Origin: Myxococcales bacterium
GTDB taxonomy: Bacteria; Myxococcota_A; Bradymonadia; REDH01
DNA: 64,000 bases
Assembly (NCBI GenBank): GCA_947496715.1
Contig: CANMDT010000005.1
Coordinates: 1-64,000 of the forward strand
Reading direction: 5' to 3'
Position numbers and translations under genes: made by a program. Under the pieces are notes generated by a model. It saw nothing but the letters and a program-made list of their open reading frames with translations, ran no database searches and was not told the origin of the DNA. Of this stretch, positions 1 to 9,553 are shown in pieces (position 1 is the first letter of the stretch; each line of letters starts with the position of its first letter).

Positions 1-1
1 C

Positions 2-1285
2 GGCATCATCTCCTCGCTCTCTGCCGTCGGCTCGCCCGAGCTCCGCGCCGCCTACCTTCCCGGCCTGCTCTCCCGCTCCTACGCGACCCGACTCGACGGC
101 GCCCAGTTCCTCACCGAGGTCCAGGGTGGCAGCGACGTCGGGGCAGGCGACACCCGCGCCCTCCCGCTCGCCGACGGCAGCTTCGCCATCCACGGCGAGA
201 AGTGGTTCTGCAGCAACGCAGGCGCCGACCTCATCCTCATGACTGCCCGCTACCCGGATGGTCCCGAAGGAACCGCCGGAGTCGGCCTCTTCCTCGTCGC
301 CAAGACCCTTCCCGGCGGCGCGCCCAACCACTTCGCCATCCGCCGCCTCAAAGACAAACTCGGCACCCGCTCCATGCCGAGCGGTGAGATCGACTTCCAC
401 GGCGCGATTGCACACAGCGTCGGCCCCCTGCGAGACGGCTTCAAGACCGTCATGCGCTACGTCATCAACCTCTCGCGACTCTACAACGCCATCGCCGTCG
501 CCGGCGCGGCTCTCCGCGCCGCCTCCGTCGCAGCCTCCTATGCCCGCCATCGCCGCGCCTTCGGCGGCCCCATCGCCGAATACGCCTCCGTCATCGACCT
601 CGTCGCCGCCATGCGCTCCGACACCGCCGCCTCACTCGTCGCAACGCTCGCCCTCGCCCCTACTGCAGAGCGCGTCATGCGGGGCACGGCAACGCCCGAC
701 GAGCAGGCCTTCGTCCGCTTCGCCACCAACCTCAATAAGGTGGTGACCGCGCGACTCGCCGTCGAGACCACCCTCCGCGGCATCGAGACGCTCGGAGGAA
801 ACGGCGCCATCGAGAGCTTCTCGATCATGCCCCGCCTCCACCGCGACATGATCGTCTGCGAGAACTGGGAAGGAACCCCGAATGTCCTCTGCGCCCAGAT
901 CGCCCGCGACCTTCACCGCGGCCGCATCGACGACGCCTACTTCGACTACCTACGCATCCGCTTCGCCGCGCTGACCAGCCTCCCGGCTGAGCCACTCGTG
1001 ACAGCCGCCCCTGCCGCGATCGACAAACTCGCAGCAGCCCTCGACGCAACGCGCACCCTCCCCCACGACCGGGCCACGCTCGCCATCAAGCGGCTCTCCG
1101 TCCCGCTCGCAGCCCTCTGGTATGCCGCCGAGCTAGCACGCCTCGGCGAAGCCAATGCCGATAGCCAAAAACTGCCGTGGGCCCTGCAGGCTGCGCTCCA
1201 TCTCTGGAATCGCCACCTCGGGCCCACAGTCGGTGCAATCGCGGGAGACGAGTATGAACTCGCCCGCGCCGTCGCGGCGCTCTAG
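2..1285 (+). CDS. Acyl-CoA dehydrogenase family protein (AidB-like), 5' end outside window
   Basis: The first 427 codons visible belong to a flavin-dependent acyl-CoA dehydrogenase; the frame is open from base 2, so the start lies upstream of the window. The segment [11 protein letters not shown] near the beginning matches the FAD/substrate-binding signature of the family, and [10 protein letters not shown] near base 870 matches the C-terminal block that carries the catalytic glutamate in AidB-type members. The long C-terminal tail after this block also fits the AidB-like branch. The substrate cannot be told from sequence; AidB-like proteins are not all fatty-acid enzymes. It converges on mdh with a 4-base overlap of stop codons. 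The family call is secure, the subfamily is likely. Confidence 0.88.
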   Translation, partial: GIISSLSAVGSPELRAAYLPGLLSRSYATRLDGAQFLTEVQGGSDVGAGDTRALPLADGSFAIHGEKWFCSNAGADLILMTARYPDGPEGTAGVGLFLVAKTLPGGAPNHFAIRRLKDKLGTRSMPSGEIDFHGAIAHSVGPLRDGFKTVMRYVINLSRLYNAIAVAGAALRAASVAASYARHRRAFGGPIAEYASVIDLVAAMRSDTAASLVATLALAPTAERVMRGTATPDEQAFVRFATNLNKVVTARLAVETTLRGIETLGGNGAIESFSIMPRLHRDMIVCENWEGTPNVLCAQIARDLHRGRIDDAYFDYLRIRFAALTSLPAEPLVTAAPAAIDKLAAALDATRTLPHDRATLAIKRLSVPLAALWYAAELARLGEANADSQKLPWALQAALHLWNRHLGPTVGAIAGDEYELARAVAAL

Positions 1286-2274
1286 CCGGCGATCATCTCT
1301 TTGACGGCGTCGCGCTCGCCGAGAAGTTCGTCCGTCGTCACCTTGATGGCGGCGAGGGCATGCTCGTTGAGCTGCTGACCCTGAACGATCTCGTACTGCC
1401 AGGGCGCCGTGATCTTCACCGGGTAGGAGAAGACGAGGCCTTCGGGGATGCCGTAGGAGCCGTCCGATACCACTGCCATCGAGGTGTAGTCGCCCGGCAC
1501 CGAGCCCGTGGCCCACGAGTAGATGTGGTCGATGGCCGCGTTGGCAGCAGAGGCCGCCGACGACTTGCCGCGCGCATTGATGACCTCTGCGCCACGCTTC
1601 TGCACGCGGCTGATAAAGTCGCCCTTGAGCCAGGCCTCGTCCGTGATGACCTCGGTCACCATCTTCCCGCCGATGGTGGCCTCGTAGTAGTTGGGGAACA
1701 TGGTGGGCGAGTGGTTGCCCCAGATGGCGATGTTCCGCACATCGCCGGGCATCGCGCCGGCACGATTGGCCAGCTGGCCGACGGCCCGGTTCTGGTCGAG
1801 ACGGGTCATGGCGGTGTAGTTGCGGGGGTTGGTCCGCTTGGCCCGCGACGCTGCGATGAGGCAGTTGGTGTTGCAGGGGTTGCCGACCACAAGCACCTTC
1901 ACATCGGGGTGCGCATTCTTGTCGATCGCGTCGCCCTGCTCGATGAAGATCTTGCCGTTGTCCTTGAGGAGATCGGCCCGCTCCATGCCGGGGCCGCGAG
2001 GCTTGGCACCGACGAGCAGCGCCACATTCACATCGCCGAAGCCCTCGGCCGGGTCAGCGGTCACCACGCTACCGGCGTAGGTGGGGAAGGCGCAGTCCTC
2101 GATCTCCATGACGACGCCGCGCGCCGCATCAAGGAAGGGCGGGAGGTCGATGAGGTGGAGGATGACCGGCTGGTCCTTGCCGAGCAGGTCGCCGGAGGCG
2201 ATGCGGAAGAGCAGGCTGTAGGCGATCTGACCAGCAGCGCCGGTTACGGCAACACGAACGGGGGGCTTCGACAT
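1282..2274 (-). CDS. mdh: Malate dehydrogenase
   Basis: This gene encodes a 330-residue NAD-dependent malate dehydrogenase that interconverts malate and oxaloacetate in the TCA cycle. The N-terminus has the dinucleotide-binding motif [19 protein letters not shown], followed by [15 protein letters not shown], the TRLDQNRA region and [11 protein letters not shown], which contains the catalytic histidine. These belong to the larger, cytosolic/chloroplast-like MDH type rather than the lactate-dehydrogenase-like type. The open frame continues upstream to 2568, but the start at [10 protein letters not shown] gives the normal family length and the longer version adds arginine-rich non-conserved sequence. 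It is divergent from the rplU operon across about 275 bases. Confidence 0.95.
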   Translation of the reverse strand: MSKPPVRVAVTGAAGQIAYSLLFRIASGDLLGKDQPVILHLIDLPPFLDAARGVVMEIEDCAFPTYAGSVVTADPAEGFGDVNVALLVGAKPRGPGMERADLLKDNGKIFIEQGDAIDKNAHPDVKVLVVGNPCNTNCLIAASRAKRTNPRNYTAMTRLDQNRAVGQLANRAGAMPGDVRNIAIWGNHSPTMFPNYYEATIGGKMVTEVITDEAWLKGDFISRVQKRGAEVINARGKSSAASAANAAIDHIYSWATGSVPGDYTSMAVVSDGSYGIPEGLVFSYPVKITAPWQYEIVQGQQLNEHALAAIKVTTDELLGERDAVKEMIAG

Positions 2275-2431
2275 TGGGGTCCTCAGGGCTAAGTCCAGGG
2301 AGAACGGAGGTGGTCCGCTGCTCCGCTTTGTCCCGCGCGAGCAAGCACCTTCGGGCCGCCCCGTCAACGGATTCGGCAACTTTCTGCCTCGCAGGGGGCT
2401 GCGGCAGGATCGGCCGTGGCCCGCCAACACC

Positions 2432-2460
2432 TTGACGCTCGCCCCTGCTTCCGCTAGAGC
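2432..2460 (+). promoter_or_regulatory. Candidate sigma-70-type promoter for rplU-rpmA-obgE
   Basis: TTGACG at 2432-2437 and TAGAGC at 2455-2460 are separated by 17 bases and lie about 90 bases upstream of rplU. The -35 element matches consensus at five of six positions and the -10 at about three. It is the best match in the mdh/rplU gap. No transcript data support it. Confidence 0.45.
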
Positions 2461-2550
2461 CCGCCTCCCGCTCGCCATCCCGGCAAGCGTGAGATTTGTG
2501 GCTTGCGGGTCAAGCGAATTCACTTCCCCCGCACTGCACTCGAGGAACAT

Positions 2551-2880
2551 ATGCACGCAATCATTCATACCGGTGGCAAGCAGTATCGCGTCAGAGAGGG
2601 AGACTCCCTCAACATTGAGCGGCTGCTAGACGACAACCAGAACCCCCGCGCCCTCGGCGAGATCGTGGTCTTCTCCGAGGTGCTCGCAGTCGGTGATGGC
2701 GGCTCCATCAAGGTCGGCCGCCCGCACGTCGCTGGCGCCACCGTCTCGGCGACCGTTATCGCTCAGGCCCGCGCCAAGAAGGTCATCATCTTCAAGATCC
2801 GTCGCCGCAAGAACAGCCAGCGTCGGCGCGGTCACCGTCAGTATTTCACCCGCATTCGTATCACCAGCATCGCTGGTTGA
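2551..2880 (+). CDS. rplU: 50S ribosomal protein L21
   Basis: This 109-residue protein is ribosomal protein L21, a 23S rRNA-binding component of the large subunit. [14 protein letters not shown] at the N-terminus, the central FSEVLAVGD and the C-terminal [16 protein letters not shown] are conserved features. The frame is open back to 2503, but the ATG at 2551 was chosen because it gives the normal L21 N-terminus and a GAGGA ribosome-binding sequence lies five bases before it. It is the first gene of the usual rplU-rpmA-obgE operon, with rpmA starting 21 bases after its stop. Confidence 0.97.
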   Translation: MHAIIHTGGKQYRVREGDSLNIERLLDDNQNPRALGEIVVFSEVLAVGDGGSIKVGRPHVAGATVSATVIAQARAKKVIIFKIRRRKNSQRRRGHRQYFTRIRITSIAG

Positions 2881-2901
2881 TCTGCCGCTCCGGAGCTCGT
2901 C

Positions 2902-3162
2902 ATGGCACATAAAAAAGGTCAAGGTTCATCACGCAACGGTCGTGATTCCGGCGGTCAACGCCGCGGCGTAAAGCGGTTTGGCGGTCAGGTCGTCCGCGCT
3001 GGCAACATCATCGTTCGCCAGGTCGGAACCAAGTTCCACCCCGGAAACAACATGGGCATGGGACGGGACTTCACCCTCTTCGCCCTCATCGACGGCGTGG
3101 TCTTCTTCTCCGTCGGCGCCGGCGGAAGGCGCTCCGTCAGCATCCTCCCCGCCGCGGCCTAA
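2902..3162 (+). CDS. rpmA: 50S ribosomal protein L27
   Basis: This 86-residue protein is ribosomal protein L27. It begins [16 protein letters not shown], so the flexible N-terminal arm that reaches the peptidyl-transferase centre is present without the cleavable leader known from Firmicutes. The block RVKRFGG-type sequence ([19 protein letters not shown]) and [18 protein letters not shown] are diagnostic. It sits between rplU and obgE in the canonical order. Confidence 0.97.
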   Translation: MAHKKGQGSSRNGRDSGGQRRGVKRFGGQVVRAGNIIVRQVGTKFHPGNNMGMGRDFTLFALIDGVVFFSVGAGGRRSVSILPAAA

Positions 3163-3246
3163 CAAGCCCTCCGCTGTCGCGGGGCGGCTGGTTGTTACCA
3201 GTCGCCCTTCATTCGTTTTGCACCCCCTCTTCTGGCTCTCTCCAAG

Positions 3247-4401
3247 ATGCGCTTCGTCGACTGCGTCACCATTCGCACCTCCGCCGGTAATGGCGGTAAG
3301 GGCGCCGTCGCCTTCCGCCGCGAAACCTACGTCCCCAAGGGCGGCCCCGCAGGCGGCAACGGCGGCGATGGCGGCAGCGTCATCCTCGTCGCCGATGCCA
3401 ACATCGGCTCGCTCCTCGACTTCCGTTTCAAGCGCCACATGGCCGCCGAGCACGGCCAACCCGGCCGTCCCAAGAACCAGGACGGCTCCGATGGCGATGA
3501 CCTCATTATCCGCCTCCCCGTAGGAACCATCCTGCGTGACGCAGAAACGGAAGAGTTCATCACTGACCTCGCCACGATCGGCGCACGCTACGTCGTCGTC
3601 AAGGGCGGACGGGGCGGAAAGGGCAACAGCTTCTTCAAGAACAGCGTCAACCAGGCGCCCCACTTCTGTCAGCCCGGCGAGCCCGGCGTCACGCGCCTCA
3701 TCCAGCTCGAGATCAAGCTCCTCGCCGACATCGGCATCATCGGCTTCCCCAGCGTCGGCAAGTCCACGCTCATCTCCGTCATCTCGAACGCGCGACCCAA
3801 AATCGCCGACTACCACTTCACCACGCTCGTCCCCAACCTCGGCCTCGTTCGGTTCCACGAAGAGGCCTCCTTCGTTGTCGCCGACATCCCAGGCATCATC
3901 GAAGGCGCAGCCGATGGCCGCGGCCTAGGCATCCAGTTCCTCCGCCATGTCGAGCGCTGCAGAGCCCTCTGTCATGTCATCGAGGTCCTCGACCCCGATC
4001 TTCTCGACGAGACCGGTCGCGATCCGATCGCCGACTTCGAAACCCTCATGAATGAGATCGCCAAGTTCTCGCCCTCGCTCGCGGTACGGCCACAGATTAT
4101 CGCGCTCGGCAAGATGGACCTGCCATACGTCGCAGCACGAGAGCCCGAGATTCGCGCCCACTTCGAGGCCCTCGGCCATAGCTTCTTCGCCTTCTCCTCC
4201 GCCACGCGCGCCGGACTACGGGGCATCGTCGACGCCATGGGCGCCCTCTGGGAGACCACACCGGCACCCGACAAGGCCCACTTCACGGTCCCCGAGATCG
4301 AGATCCCCGCCGAACTCATCCTCACCGAAGAGACCACACAGGTCGACTTCGAAGACGAAGGGCCGGCCGATTTCGAGGACTTCGAAGAGTTCGAGTCCTA
4401 G
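3247..4401 (+). CDS. obgE: Obg family GTPase (ribosome assembly)
   Basis: This 384-residue protein is the Obg/CgtA GTPase, which binds the 50S subunit and acts in late ribosome assembly and stress control. The N-terminal Obg fold is glycine-rich (GGPAGGNGGDGGSV, then KGGRGGKGNSFF). The G domain has the P-loop GFPSVGKST around residue 170, the switch II DIPGIIEGAADGRGLG and the G4 motif ALGKMDL. The C-terminal tail is strongly acidic (FEDEGPADFEDFEEFES), as in many proteobacterial members. It is the third gene of the rplU operon; its stop overlaps the small minus-strand gene that follows by four bases. Confidence 0.96.
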   Translation: MRFVDCVTIRTSAGNGGKGAVAFRRETYVPKGGPAGGNGGDGGSVILVADANIGSLLDFRFKRHMAAEHGQPGRPKNQDGSDGDDLIIRLPVGTILRDAETEEFITDLATIGARYVVVKGGRGGKGNSFFKNSVNQAPHFCQPGEPGVTRLIQLEIKLLADIGIIGFPSVGKSTLISVISNARPKIADYHFTTLVPNLGLVRFHEEASFVVADIPGIIEGAADGRGLGIQFLRHVERCRALCHVIEVLDPDLLDETGRDPIADFETLMNEIAKFSPSLAVRPQIIALGKMDLPYVAAREPEIRAHFEALGHSFFAFSSATRAGLRGIVDAMGALWETTPAPDKAHFTVPEIEIPAELILTEETTQVDFEDEGPADFEDFEEFES

Positions 4402-4562
4402 CTCTCGGGCGACTCGCCCCGCGCAATCGCAGCCTCGCGGCGCTTGCGACGTTCCGCCGCCGCCAGCTCAGAACGCAATGCGCTCCGGCCCCACGCCGCA
4501 CCCGCAGCGAACCCGACCGCGAGCATCAGCGGAATGTAGAAGACATGATTGGCGGTCGGCAT
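4398..4562 (-). CDS. Small single-pass membrane protein, 54 aa
   Basis: This short gene encodes 54 residues: a hydrophobic N-terminal segment (HVFYIPLMLAVGFAAGAAWG) followed by an Arg/Ala/Glu-rich cytoplasmic-type helix (SELAAAERRKRREAAIAR). A clear ribosome-binding sequence GGAGG stands six bases before the ATG, and the frame ends exactly at the obgE stop (4-base convergent overlap). The layout suggests one N-terminal membrane helix with a charged tail. No function is recognised. The ribosome-binding site, the composition and the otherwise empty gap support it being real. Confidence 0.65.
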   Translation of the reverse strand: MPTANHVFYIPLMLAVGFAAGAAWGRSALRSELAAAERRKRREAAIARGESPES

Positions 4563-4691
4563 CGGTCCTCCACGAGCGTGTCGCGCCCCCTAACCGCCTC
4601 CGCGCGCCCCTGACAAGGCCGGTCGCAACTCGATGTTTGCGTCAGCGCCCGCCTCCACGCTACACATCACCTCACTACCTACGGATGGATG

Positions 4692-5678
4692 ATGGCCAGC
4701 AAACTCGAATCAGACCTCACGCCCGAGGCCCTCGAGGCCGAACTCGAGCTCCTCTCCAAGAAGCTCGACCGGCTCCGCGTGATCTATGAGCAGTTCTTCC
4801 TCGGCGTCGAAAAGATGGCTCCCTACACCCTGCAGAAGGATGTGGTCATCGGTTTCCACAGGCTGGGCCAAGAGCGCATCCGGAGCGCAGCCTCCAAGTT
4901 CAAGTACCAGTCGCTCGTGCAGAAGTTCAGCTCCTACAAGGCCTACTGGGCACGCACCCAGCGCGAGATCGAAGAGGGCACCTACAAGCGCCATGTACAG
5001 CGGGTGCAGCGGCGGGAGCAGGCTCGAACCGAACACGGCGAACTCTCCGCACACGACGTCGCCGAGCTCCGCGTCATCCGAGAAACCCTGGGCGATGGAG
5101 CGGCAAACGAGGCCGAGAACAAGCGCCGAGCGGAGCTCCTGGCCGAAAGCAGACAACCCGCCGGCGCACCGGCCCGAACCGCGCGAGGAGAGATGGCACC
5201 AGACGACGCCAACAACCGGGGCGATGCCCCCACCTACAGCGCCCCAGCCCCCGCCGTCACGGTCGAGGGACAGGCCGCGCTCGACTTTATGCGCGAGGCC
5301 TTCGGCGAAGAGGCTGCGCGCCTCCCCAAGGCTGCGCCACCCGAAGCGCTCCGCGGCATGTCGGCTGAGGAGGTCGCCCGCAAGGCCGAAGCCCTCAAGG
5401 CCCTCCGCGCACGGCTCGGCGGTGCAGACCGCCCCGCCGTGGGCGCTCCGATCCGCCAGTCGCCCGAGGAGATCCGCGACCGACAGGTCTACGAGAAGTG
5501 GGTTGCTGCCAAGCGTTCGGTTGGCGACAGCGCCGGCCTCGTCAGCTTCGACTCGCTCCGCCAGAGCATGGCAAGGCAGGCCGATGCGCTGCGCGAGAAG
5601 CACCCGGGCAAGGAGGTCGGCTTCGACGTCGTCGTCAAGGACGGCAAGGCCTATCTCAAGCCCATCCCCAAACCCTGA
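4692..5678 (+). CDS. MXAN_5187-type protein
   Basis: This protein of about 328 residues has two conserved-looking ends joined by a low-complexity Ala/Pro/Glu linker. Residues about 15-105 (RLRVIYEQFFLGVEKMAP, then KFKYQSLVQKFSSYKAYW and REIEEGTYKRH) and the last 60 residues (YEKWVAAKRSVGDSAGLVSF, then GFDVVVKDGKAYLKPIP) resemble the two modules of myxobacterial proteins named after MXAN_5187. Their function is unknown to me. There is no signal peptide or membrane helix, so it is probably cytoplasmic. Two ATGs occur in tandem (4689 and 4692); no strong ribosome-binding site decides between them. The family assignment is from memory and supports a Myxococcota origin. Confidence 0.75.
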   Translation: MASKLESDLTPEALEAELELLSKKLDRLRVIYEQFFLGVEKMAPYTLQKDVVIGFHRLGQERIRSAASKFKYQSLVQKFSSYKAYWARTQREIEEGTYKRHVQRVQRREQARTEHGELSAHDVAELRVIRETLGDGAANEAENKRRAELLAESRQPAGAPARTARGEMAPDDANNRGDAPTYSAPAPAVTVEGQAALDFMREAFGEEAARLPKAAPPEALRGMSAEEVARKAEALKALRARLGGADRPAVGAPIRQSPEEIRDRQVYEKWVAAKRSVGDSAGLVSFDSLRQSMARQADALREKHPGKEVGFDVVVKDGKAYLKPIPKP

Positions 5679-5685
5679 GCAACGC

Positions 5686-6627
5686 TTAGAGGTAGATCGA
5701 CATCGAGACGGAGACGGACGAGACAGCATCCTTCGCAAGCGGCTGCTCGAAGGCGAGGTCGAGCCCCGACTCTCTGCTCCGCCAGCCGATACCGCCCGTA
5801 ATCGTCTGGCCGCCGCCCACCGGCTCCTGCCGAAAGCCAACCCGAAGCGGCACGGTCTCGACGGCGAACTCAAGGCCCGCTGCGTAGCCGCTCGCCATCG
5901 CGCCATCGGCGCCCTGCTCCGGCCTGCCCTCCCAGGCGCCGCTCACAAGGAGCGGTCCGAACATGAGTCCAAGGCCCGCTGCGACCTCACGCTTGAGCCC
6001 CAGCGACTCGCTCTCCGCGAGATTGCGACCCGTCAGACCGATGAGCACTACCTTGCCCAGGACGCCGTGCAGGCCGGCATCGACGCTGATGGACGAGAGG
6101 TCGGAGCCAGGCTGGTCATCCGATACCTTCGGGGTGGTGAGCGTGGTGTAACTCCCCGTAACACCGAGCGTCAGAGCCCCCTCGACCAGTGGCAGGCCGA
6201 GACCGAGGCGGATCTGTTGCGATGCGTAGTCATCCTGCTTTTCGGTGGTGTCATCGCCCACAGAGCCGCGCGAATAACTCACGCCGCCTGCGAAGGCGGG
6301 GTTGGTCTTAGAATCCACAATCGAGACGCCCCAGGCCGACGGCCCAGCCTCGGTGGCGCGACCATAGGTCGCCTCGAGCGCGTAGAGGTGGACGGCATCG
6401 AGCCCGCCTGCGTTGCTCCGTAGCGCCCCGTTGCCGGCCGCGCCGGCGACAAAGGCGCCGCCAAAGCCGGTCGGTCGGACGCTCTGCGCCGTCATCGCTT
6501 CAACCTGGGGCGCCTCGACCGCTGCGACCGGTGCCGGCACGGCCAGACAGAGCCCTCCCGCCACCGCAACGCCCCCGCCCCATCGACCAACCCAACCGGA
6601 CGCAGCGCGCCCCGTGTCCAACATCAT
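5686..6627 (-). CDS. Predicted outer-membrane beta-barrel protein
   Basis: This 313-residue protein has an N-terminal signal peptide (hydrophobic GGVAVAGGLCLAVP, cleavage likely after VAAVEA) and then a series of short amphipathic strands rich in Gly, Ser and Thr, ending in SVSVSMSIYL. An early motif, GFGGAFVAGAAGNGALRSNAGGL, recalls the start of PorV/FadL-like or conserved 'PorQ-type' barrels, where a signature of this kind is followed by about 14 strands. No transported substrate can be inferred. GGAGG lies five bases before the chosen ATG. It converges on the MXAN_5187-type gene with only seven bases between them. Confidence 0.6.
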   Translation of the reverse strand: MMLDTGRAASGWVGRWGGGVAVAGGLCLAVPAPVAAVEAPQVEAMTAQSVRPTGFGGAFVAGAAGNGALRSNAGGLDAVHLYALEATYGRATEAGPSAWGVSIVDSKTNPAFAGGVSYSRGSVGDDTTEKQDDYASQQIRLGLGLPLVEGALTLGVTGSYTTLTTPKVSDDQPGSDLSSISVDAGLHGVLGKVVLIGLTGRNLAESESLGLKREVAAGLGLMFGPLLVSGAWEGRPEQGADGAMASGYAAGLEFAVETVPLRVGFRQEPVGGGQTITGGIGWRSRESGLDLAFEQPLAKDAVSSVSVSMSIYL

Positions 6628-6729
6628 CGTATCCTCCGGAAGATCCCTTCCAGTTGGCTAGGTTGCACCACCCCCCAGGTCAAAAATCAACCCGTGGTCG
6701 CTCGCACGCGTGTGCGTAGCACGCGCGCG

Positions 6730-6758
6730 TTGAAAGTTCCGATCCGGCGGCCTATGCT
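6730..6758 (+). promoter_or_regulatory. Candidate promoter for gyrA operon
   Basis: TTGAAA at 6730-6735 and TATGCT at 6753-6758 are separated by exactly 17 bases and lie 53 bases before the gyrA start. This is the strongest sigma-70-like match noticed in the window (four to five matches in each hexamer). It would drive gyrA and, through the overlapping starts, hemL. Confidence 0.6.
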
Positions 6759-6811
6759 CACCGTCACAGCAGCTCTACAAGCCGCGAAAAACCCCTTCAT
6801 ACGGAACCGAC

Positions 6812-9553
6812 ATGGCCGGCGAGAATCAGGGCAGTGGCCCACAGCCCCCTAACACCGACATCGGCACGCTGCTCCCGGTTCGCATCGAAGACGAGATGCG
6901 CACCTCCTATCTGAACTACGCGATGTCGGTCATCATCGGCCGCGCGCTCCCCGATGTCCGCGACGGCCTCAAGCCCGTCCACCGTCGCATCCTCTTCTCG
7001 ATGCACGAGCAGTCCAACACCTGGAACCGCGCCTACAAGAAGTCGGCCCGTATCGTCGGCGACGTCATCGGTAAGTATCACCCGCACGGCGACCAGGCCG
7101 TCTATGATGCCCTCGTCCGTATGGCGCAGGACTTCTCGATGCGGGTGCCGCTGATCGATGGTCAGGGCAACTTCGGCTCCGTCGACGGCGACCCGCCGGC
7201 CGCCATGCGTTACACCGAAGTCCGTATGGCTCGCATCTGCGGCGAGCTCATGAACGACATCGAGAAAGACACCGTCGACTTCCGCGACAACTACGACGGC
7301 GCCGAGCAGGAGCCGACCGTACTGCCGGCCCGCTTCCCCAACCTCATCGTCAACGGCTCCGAGGGCATCGCGGTCGGCATGGCCACGCGCATCCCGCCAC
7401 ACAACCTTGCCGAGGTGCTCCGCGCCACCATCGCGGTCATCGACGACCCCGAGATCGGCCTCGACGGCCTCATGCAGTTTGTCACCGGCCCCGACTTCCC
7501 GACCGCCGGCTACATCTACGGCACCGACGGCATCCGGCAGGCCTACGAGACCGGCAAGGGCTCCATCCGCATCCGCGCCAAGGCCGACATCGAGACCGAC
7601 GAGCGCACGGGCAAAGACTCCATCATCGTCACCGAGCTCCCCTTCCAGGTGAACAAGGCGCGGCTCCTCGAGCGCTTCGCCGAGCTCGTCCGTGAGAAGG
7701 TTGTCGAGGGCATCACCGACCTCCGCGACGAGTCTGACCGCACCGGTATGCGCATGGTCGTCGAGCTCCGGCGCGACGCCAACGCACAGGTCATCCTCAA
7801 CCAGCTCTTCAAGAAGACTGCGCTCGAGACCACCTTCAGCATCAACAACCTGGCCATCGTCGCGGGCCAGCCGCGCGTGCTGCCGCTCAAGGACATCCTC
7901 GTCCACTTCATCGACTTCCGGCGCGACGTCGTTACCCGCCGCTCCATGTTCGAGCTCGCGCAGGCGGAGCGCCGCCTCCACATCCTGCGTGGCCTCCGCA
8001 AGGCCGTCGAGATGCTTGACGAGGTCATCAAGACCATCCGCGCGAGCGCCGACCCCGAGAGCGCCGGCCAGAACCTCATGGCGCTGCTCGACTGCGACAA
8101 GCTGCAGGCCGACGCCATCCTCGAGCTCCGTCTCCAGCGCCTCACCGGCCTCGAGATCCACAAGCTCGAAGAGGAGATCAACAACCTCGACCTGATCGTC
8201 TCGCGCCTCCAGCTCATCCTTGGCGGCGAACAGGAGCTCCTGTCCGTCATCCGCGGCGAGCTCGTCGCCATCCTCGACAACAACCAGGAGGGGCGCCGCA
8301 CCAAGATCATCCCCTTCTCGGGCGAGTTCTCCATCGAGGACTTTATCGCCAACGAGGACGAGGTGCTCACCCTCACCCACACGGGCTACATCAAGCGCAC
8401 CAACATCGCCGAGTACCGCACGCAGAAGCGGGGCGGGAAGGGGCTCAAGGGCATGGAGACCAAGCAGGAGGACTTCATCGAGGATGTCTGGGTCACCACG
8501 ACCCACTCCTCGCTGCTCGTCTTCGGAACCTCCGGCTGGTGCTATCCTCTCAAGGTCTGGGAGATCCCGGCCGGCGGCCGCACCACGCGCGGCAAGCCCA
8601 TCGTCAACATGGTGCCGCTCAAGCCCGGTGAGAAGGTGGCCGCGGTCGTCCCCTTCCGCGACTTCGACCACGGCAAGTTCATCATGACCGGCACCCTCGG
8701 CGGTCAGATCAAGAAGACGCGCCTCAGCGCCTACCAGAACATCCACTCCGGCGGCCTCATCGGCGTCGCCATCCGTGAAGACGACCAGCTCATCACCGCA
8801 CGCCTCTGCGAGCCTGGTGACCACATCTTCCTCGCCTCCTCGTCGGGCCAGTCGGTCCGCTTCAGCGAGGCGCGCGTCCGTGGCACAGGCCGTAACACCA
8901 GCGGCGTCATCGGCATGAAGTTCCGCGAAGATGACGAGCTGGTCTCCCTGCTCGTCATCCCCCGCGCCGACGTGCTCGCCACAGGCGGCGTCATCGAGGA
9001 GAGCGGCGCAGACGACGACGCGGCCGAAGAGACCGCAATTGTCGAAGAGGAGACCGTCCTCGAAGAGGCCGGCGAGGAGCTCGCGGGCACCGAAGAGTCG
9101 GGCGACGAGTACAGCAAGACCACCTCGCTCCCCACCATCCTCTCGGTCACCGAGAGTGGCTTCGGCAAGCGGTCGCCGCTCAGCATCTACCGCACCCAGG
9201 GACGCGGCGGAAAGGGCATTCGGACCATCGATACCGGCGCGCGCAACGGCAAGCTCATCGGCTGCCGCCTCGTCGCCTCCGACGAGCAACTCATCCTCAT
9301 CACCGATGGCGGGCAGATGATCCGCTCGCCCATCTCCGACATCAACGTCTCCGGCCGCGCCGCCAAGGGCGTCAAGCTCATCTCGCTCGACAAGAAGGAG
9401 AAGCTGGTCAGCCTCGCCGTCTTCGCCGAGCGCGAGACGGAAGAGACCGACGCGCTGGCCGACGAAGAGACCCAGACGGGCGCCGATCTGGAGGCCATCA
9501 CGCCAGACAGCACGGCCGAGAACACAACGGAGTCCGACGAGGGCGAGGCGTGA
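6812..9553 (+). CDS. gyrA: DNA gyrase subunit A
   Basis: This 913-residue protein is the DNA-cleaving subunit of gyrase, which introduces negative supercoils. The winged-helix region holds the catalytic Tyr134 in AAMRYTE and the quinolone-determining region [10 protein letters not shown], where Gln95 replaces the usual Ser. The GyrA box QKRGGKG (about residue 538) starts the C-terminal DNA-wrapping propeller and marks it as gyrase, not topoisomerase IV. Two acidic stretches are unusual: an insertion of about 45 residues in the propeller (about 726-770, rich in Glu and Asp) and an acidic tail of about 40 residues. It overlaps hemL by four bases, and the partner gyrB is not in the window. Confidence 0.97.
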   Translation: MAGENQGSGPQPPNTDIGTLLPVRIEDEMRTSYLNYAMSVIIGRALPDVRDGLKPVHRRILFSMHEQSNTWNRAYKKSARIVGDVIGKYHPHGDQAVYDALVRMAQDFSMRVPLIDGQGNFGSVDGDPPAAMRYTEVRMARICGELMNDIEKDTVDFRDNYDGAEQEPTVLPARFPNLIVNGSEGIAVGMATRIPPHNLAEVLRATIAVIDDPEIGLDGLMQFVTGPDFPTAGYIYGTDGIRQAYETGKGSIRIRAKADIETDERTGKDSIIVTELPFQVNKARLLERFAELVREKVVEGITDLRDESDRTGMRMVVELRRDANAQVILNQLFKKTALETTFSINNLAIVAGQPRVLPLKDILVHFIDFRRDVVTRRSMFELAQAERRLHILRGLRKAVEMLDEVIKTIRASADPESAGQNLMALLDCDKLQADAILELRLQRLTGLEIHKLEEEINNLDLIVSRLQLILGGEQELLSVIRGELVAILDNNQEGRRTKIIPFSGEFSIEDFIANEDEVLTLTHTGYIKRTNIAEYRTQKRGGKGLKGMETKQEDFIEDVWVTTTHSSLLVFGTSGWCYPLKVWEIPAGGRTTRGKPIVNMVPLKPGEKVAAVVPFRDFDHGKFIMTGTLGGQIKKTRLSAYQNIHSGGLIGVAIREDDQLITARLCEPGDHIFLASSSGQSVRFSEARVRGTGRNTSGVIGMKFREDDELVSLLVIPRADVLATGGVIEESGADDDAAEETAIVEEETVLEEAGEELAGTEESGDEYSKTTSLPTILSVTESGFGKRSPLSIYRTQGRGGKGIRTIDTGARNGKLIGCRLVASDEQLILITDGGQMIRSPISDINVSGRAAKGVKLISLDKKEKLVSLAVFAERETEETDALADEETQTGADLEAITPDSTAENTTESDEGEA

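Noticed and set aside
6797-9289. Long minus-strand open frame (830 codons) opposite gyrA
   Set aside because: It is a GC-codon shadow of gyrA with Asp/Glu/Val-rich low-complexity sequence and no domain; gyrA is certain.
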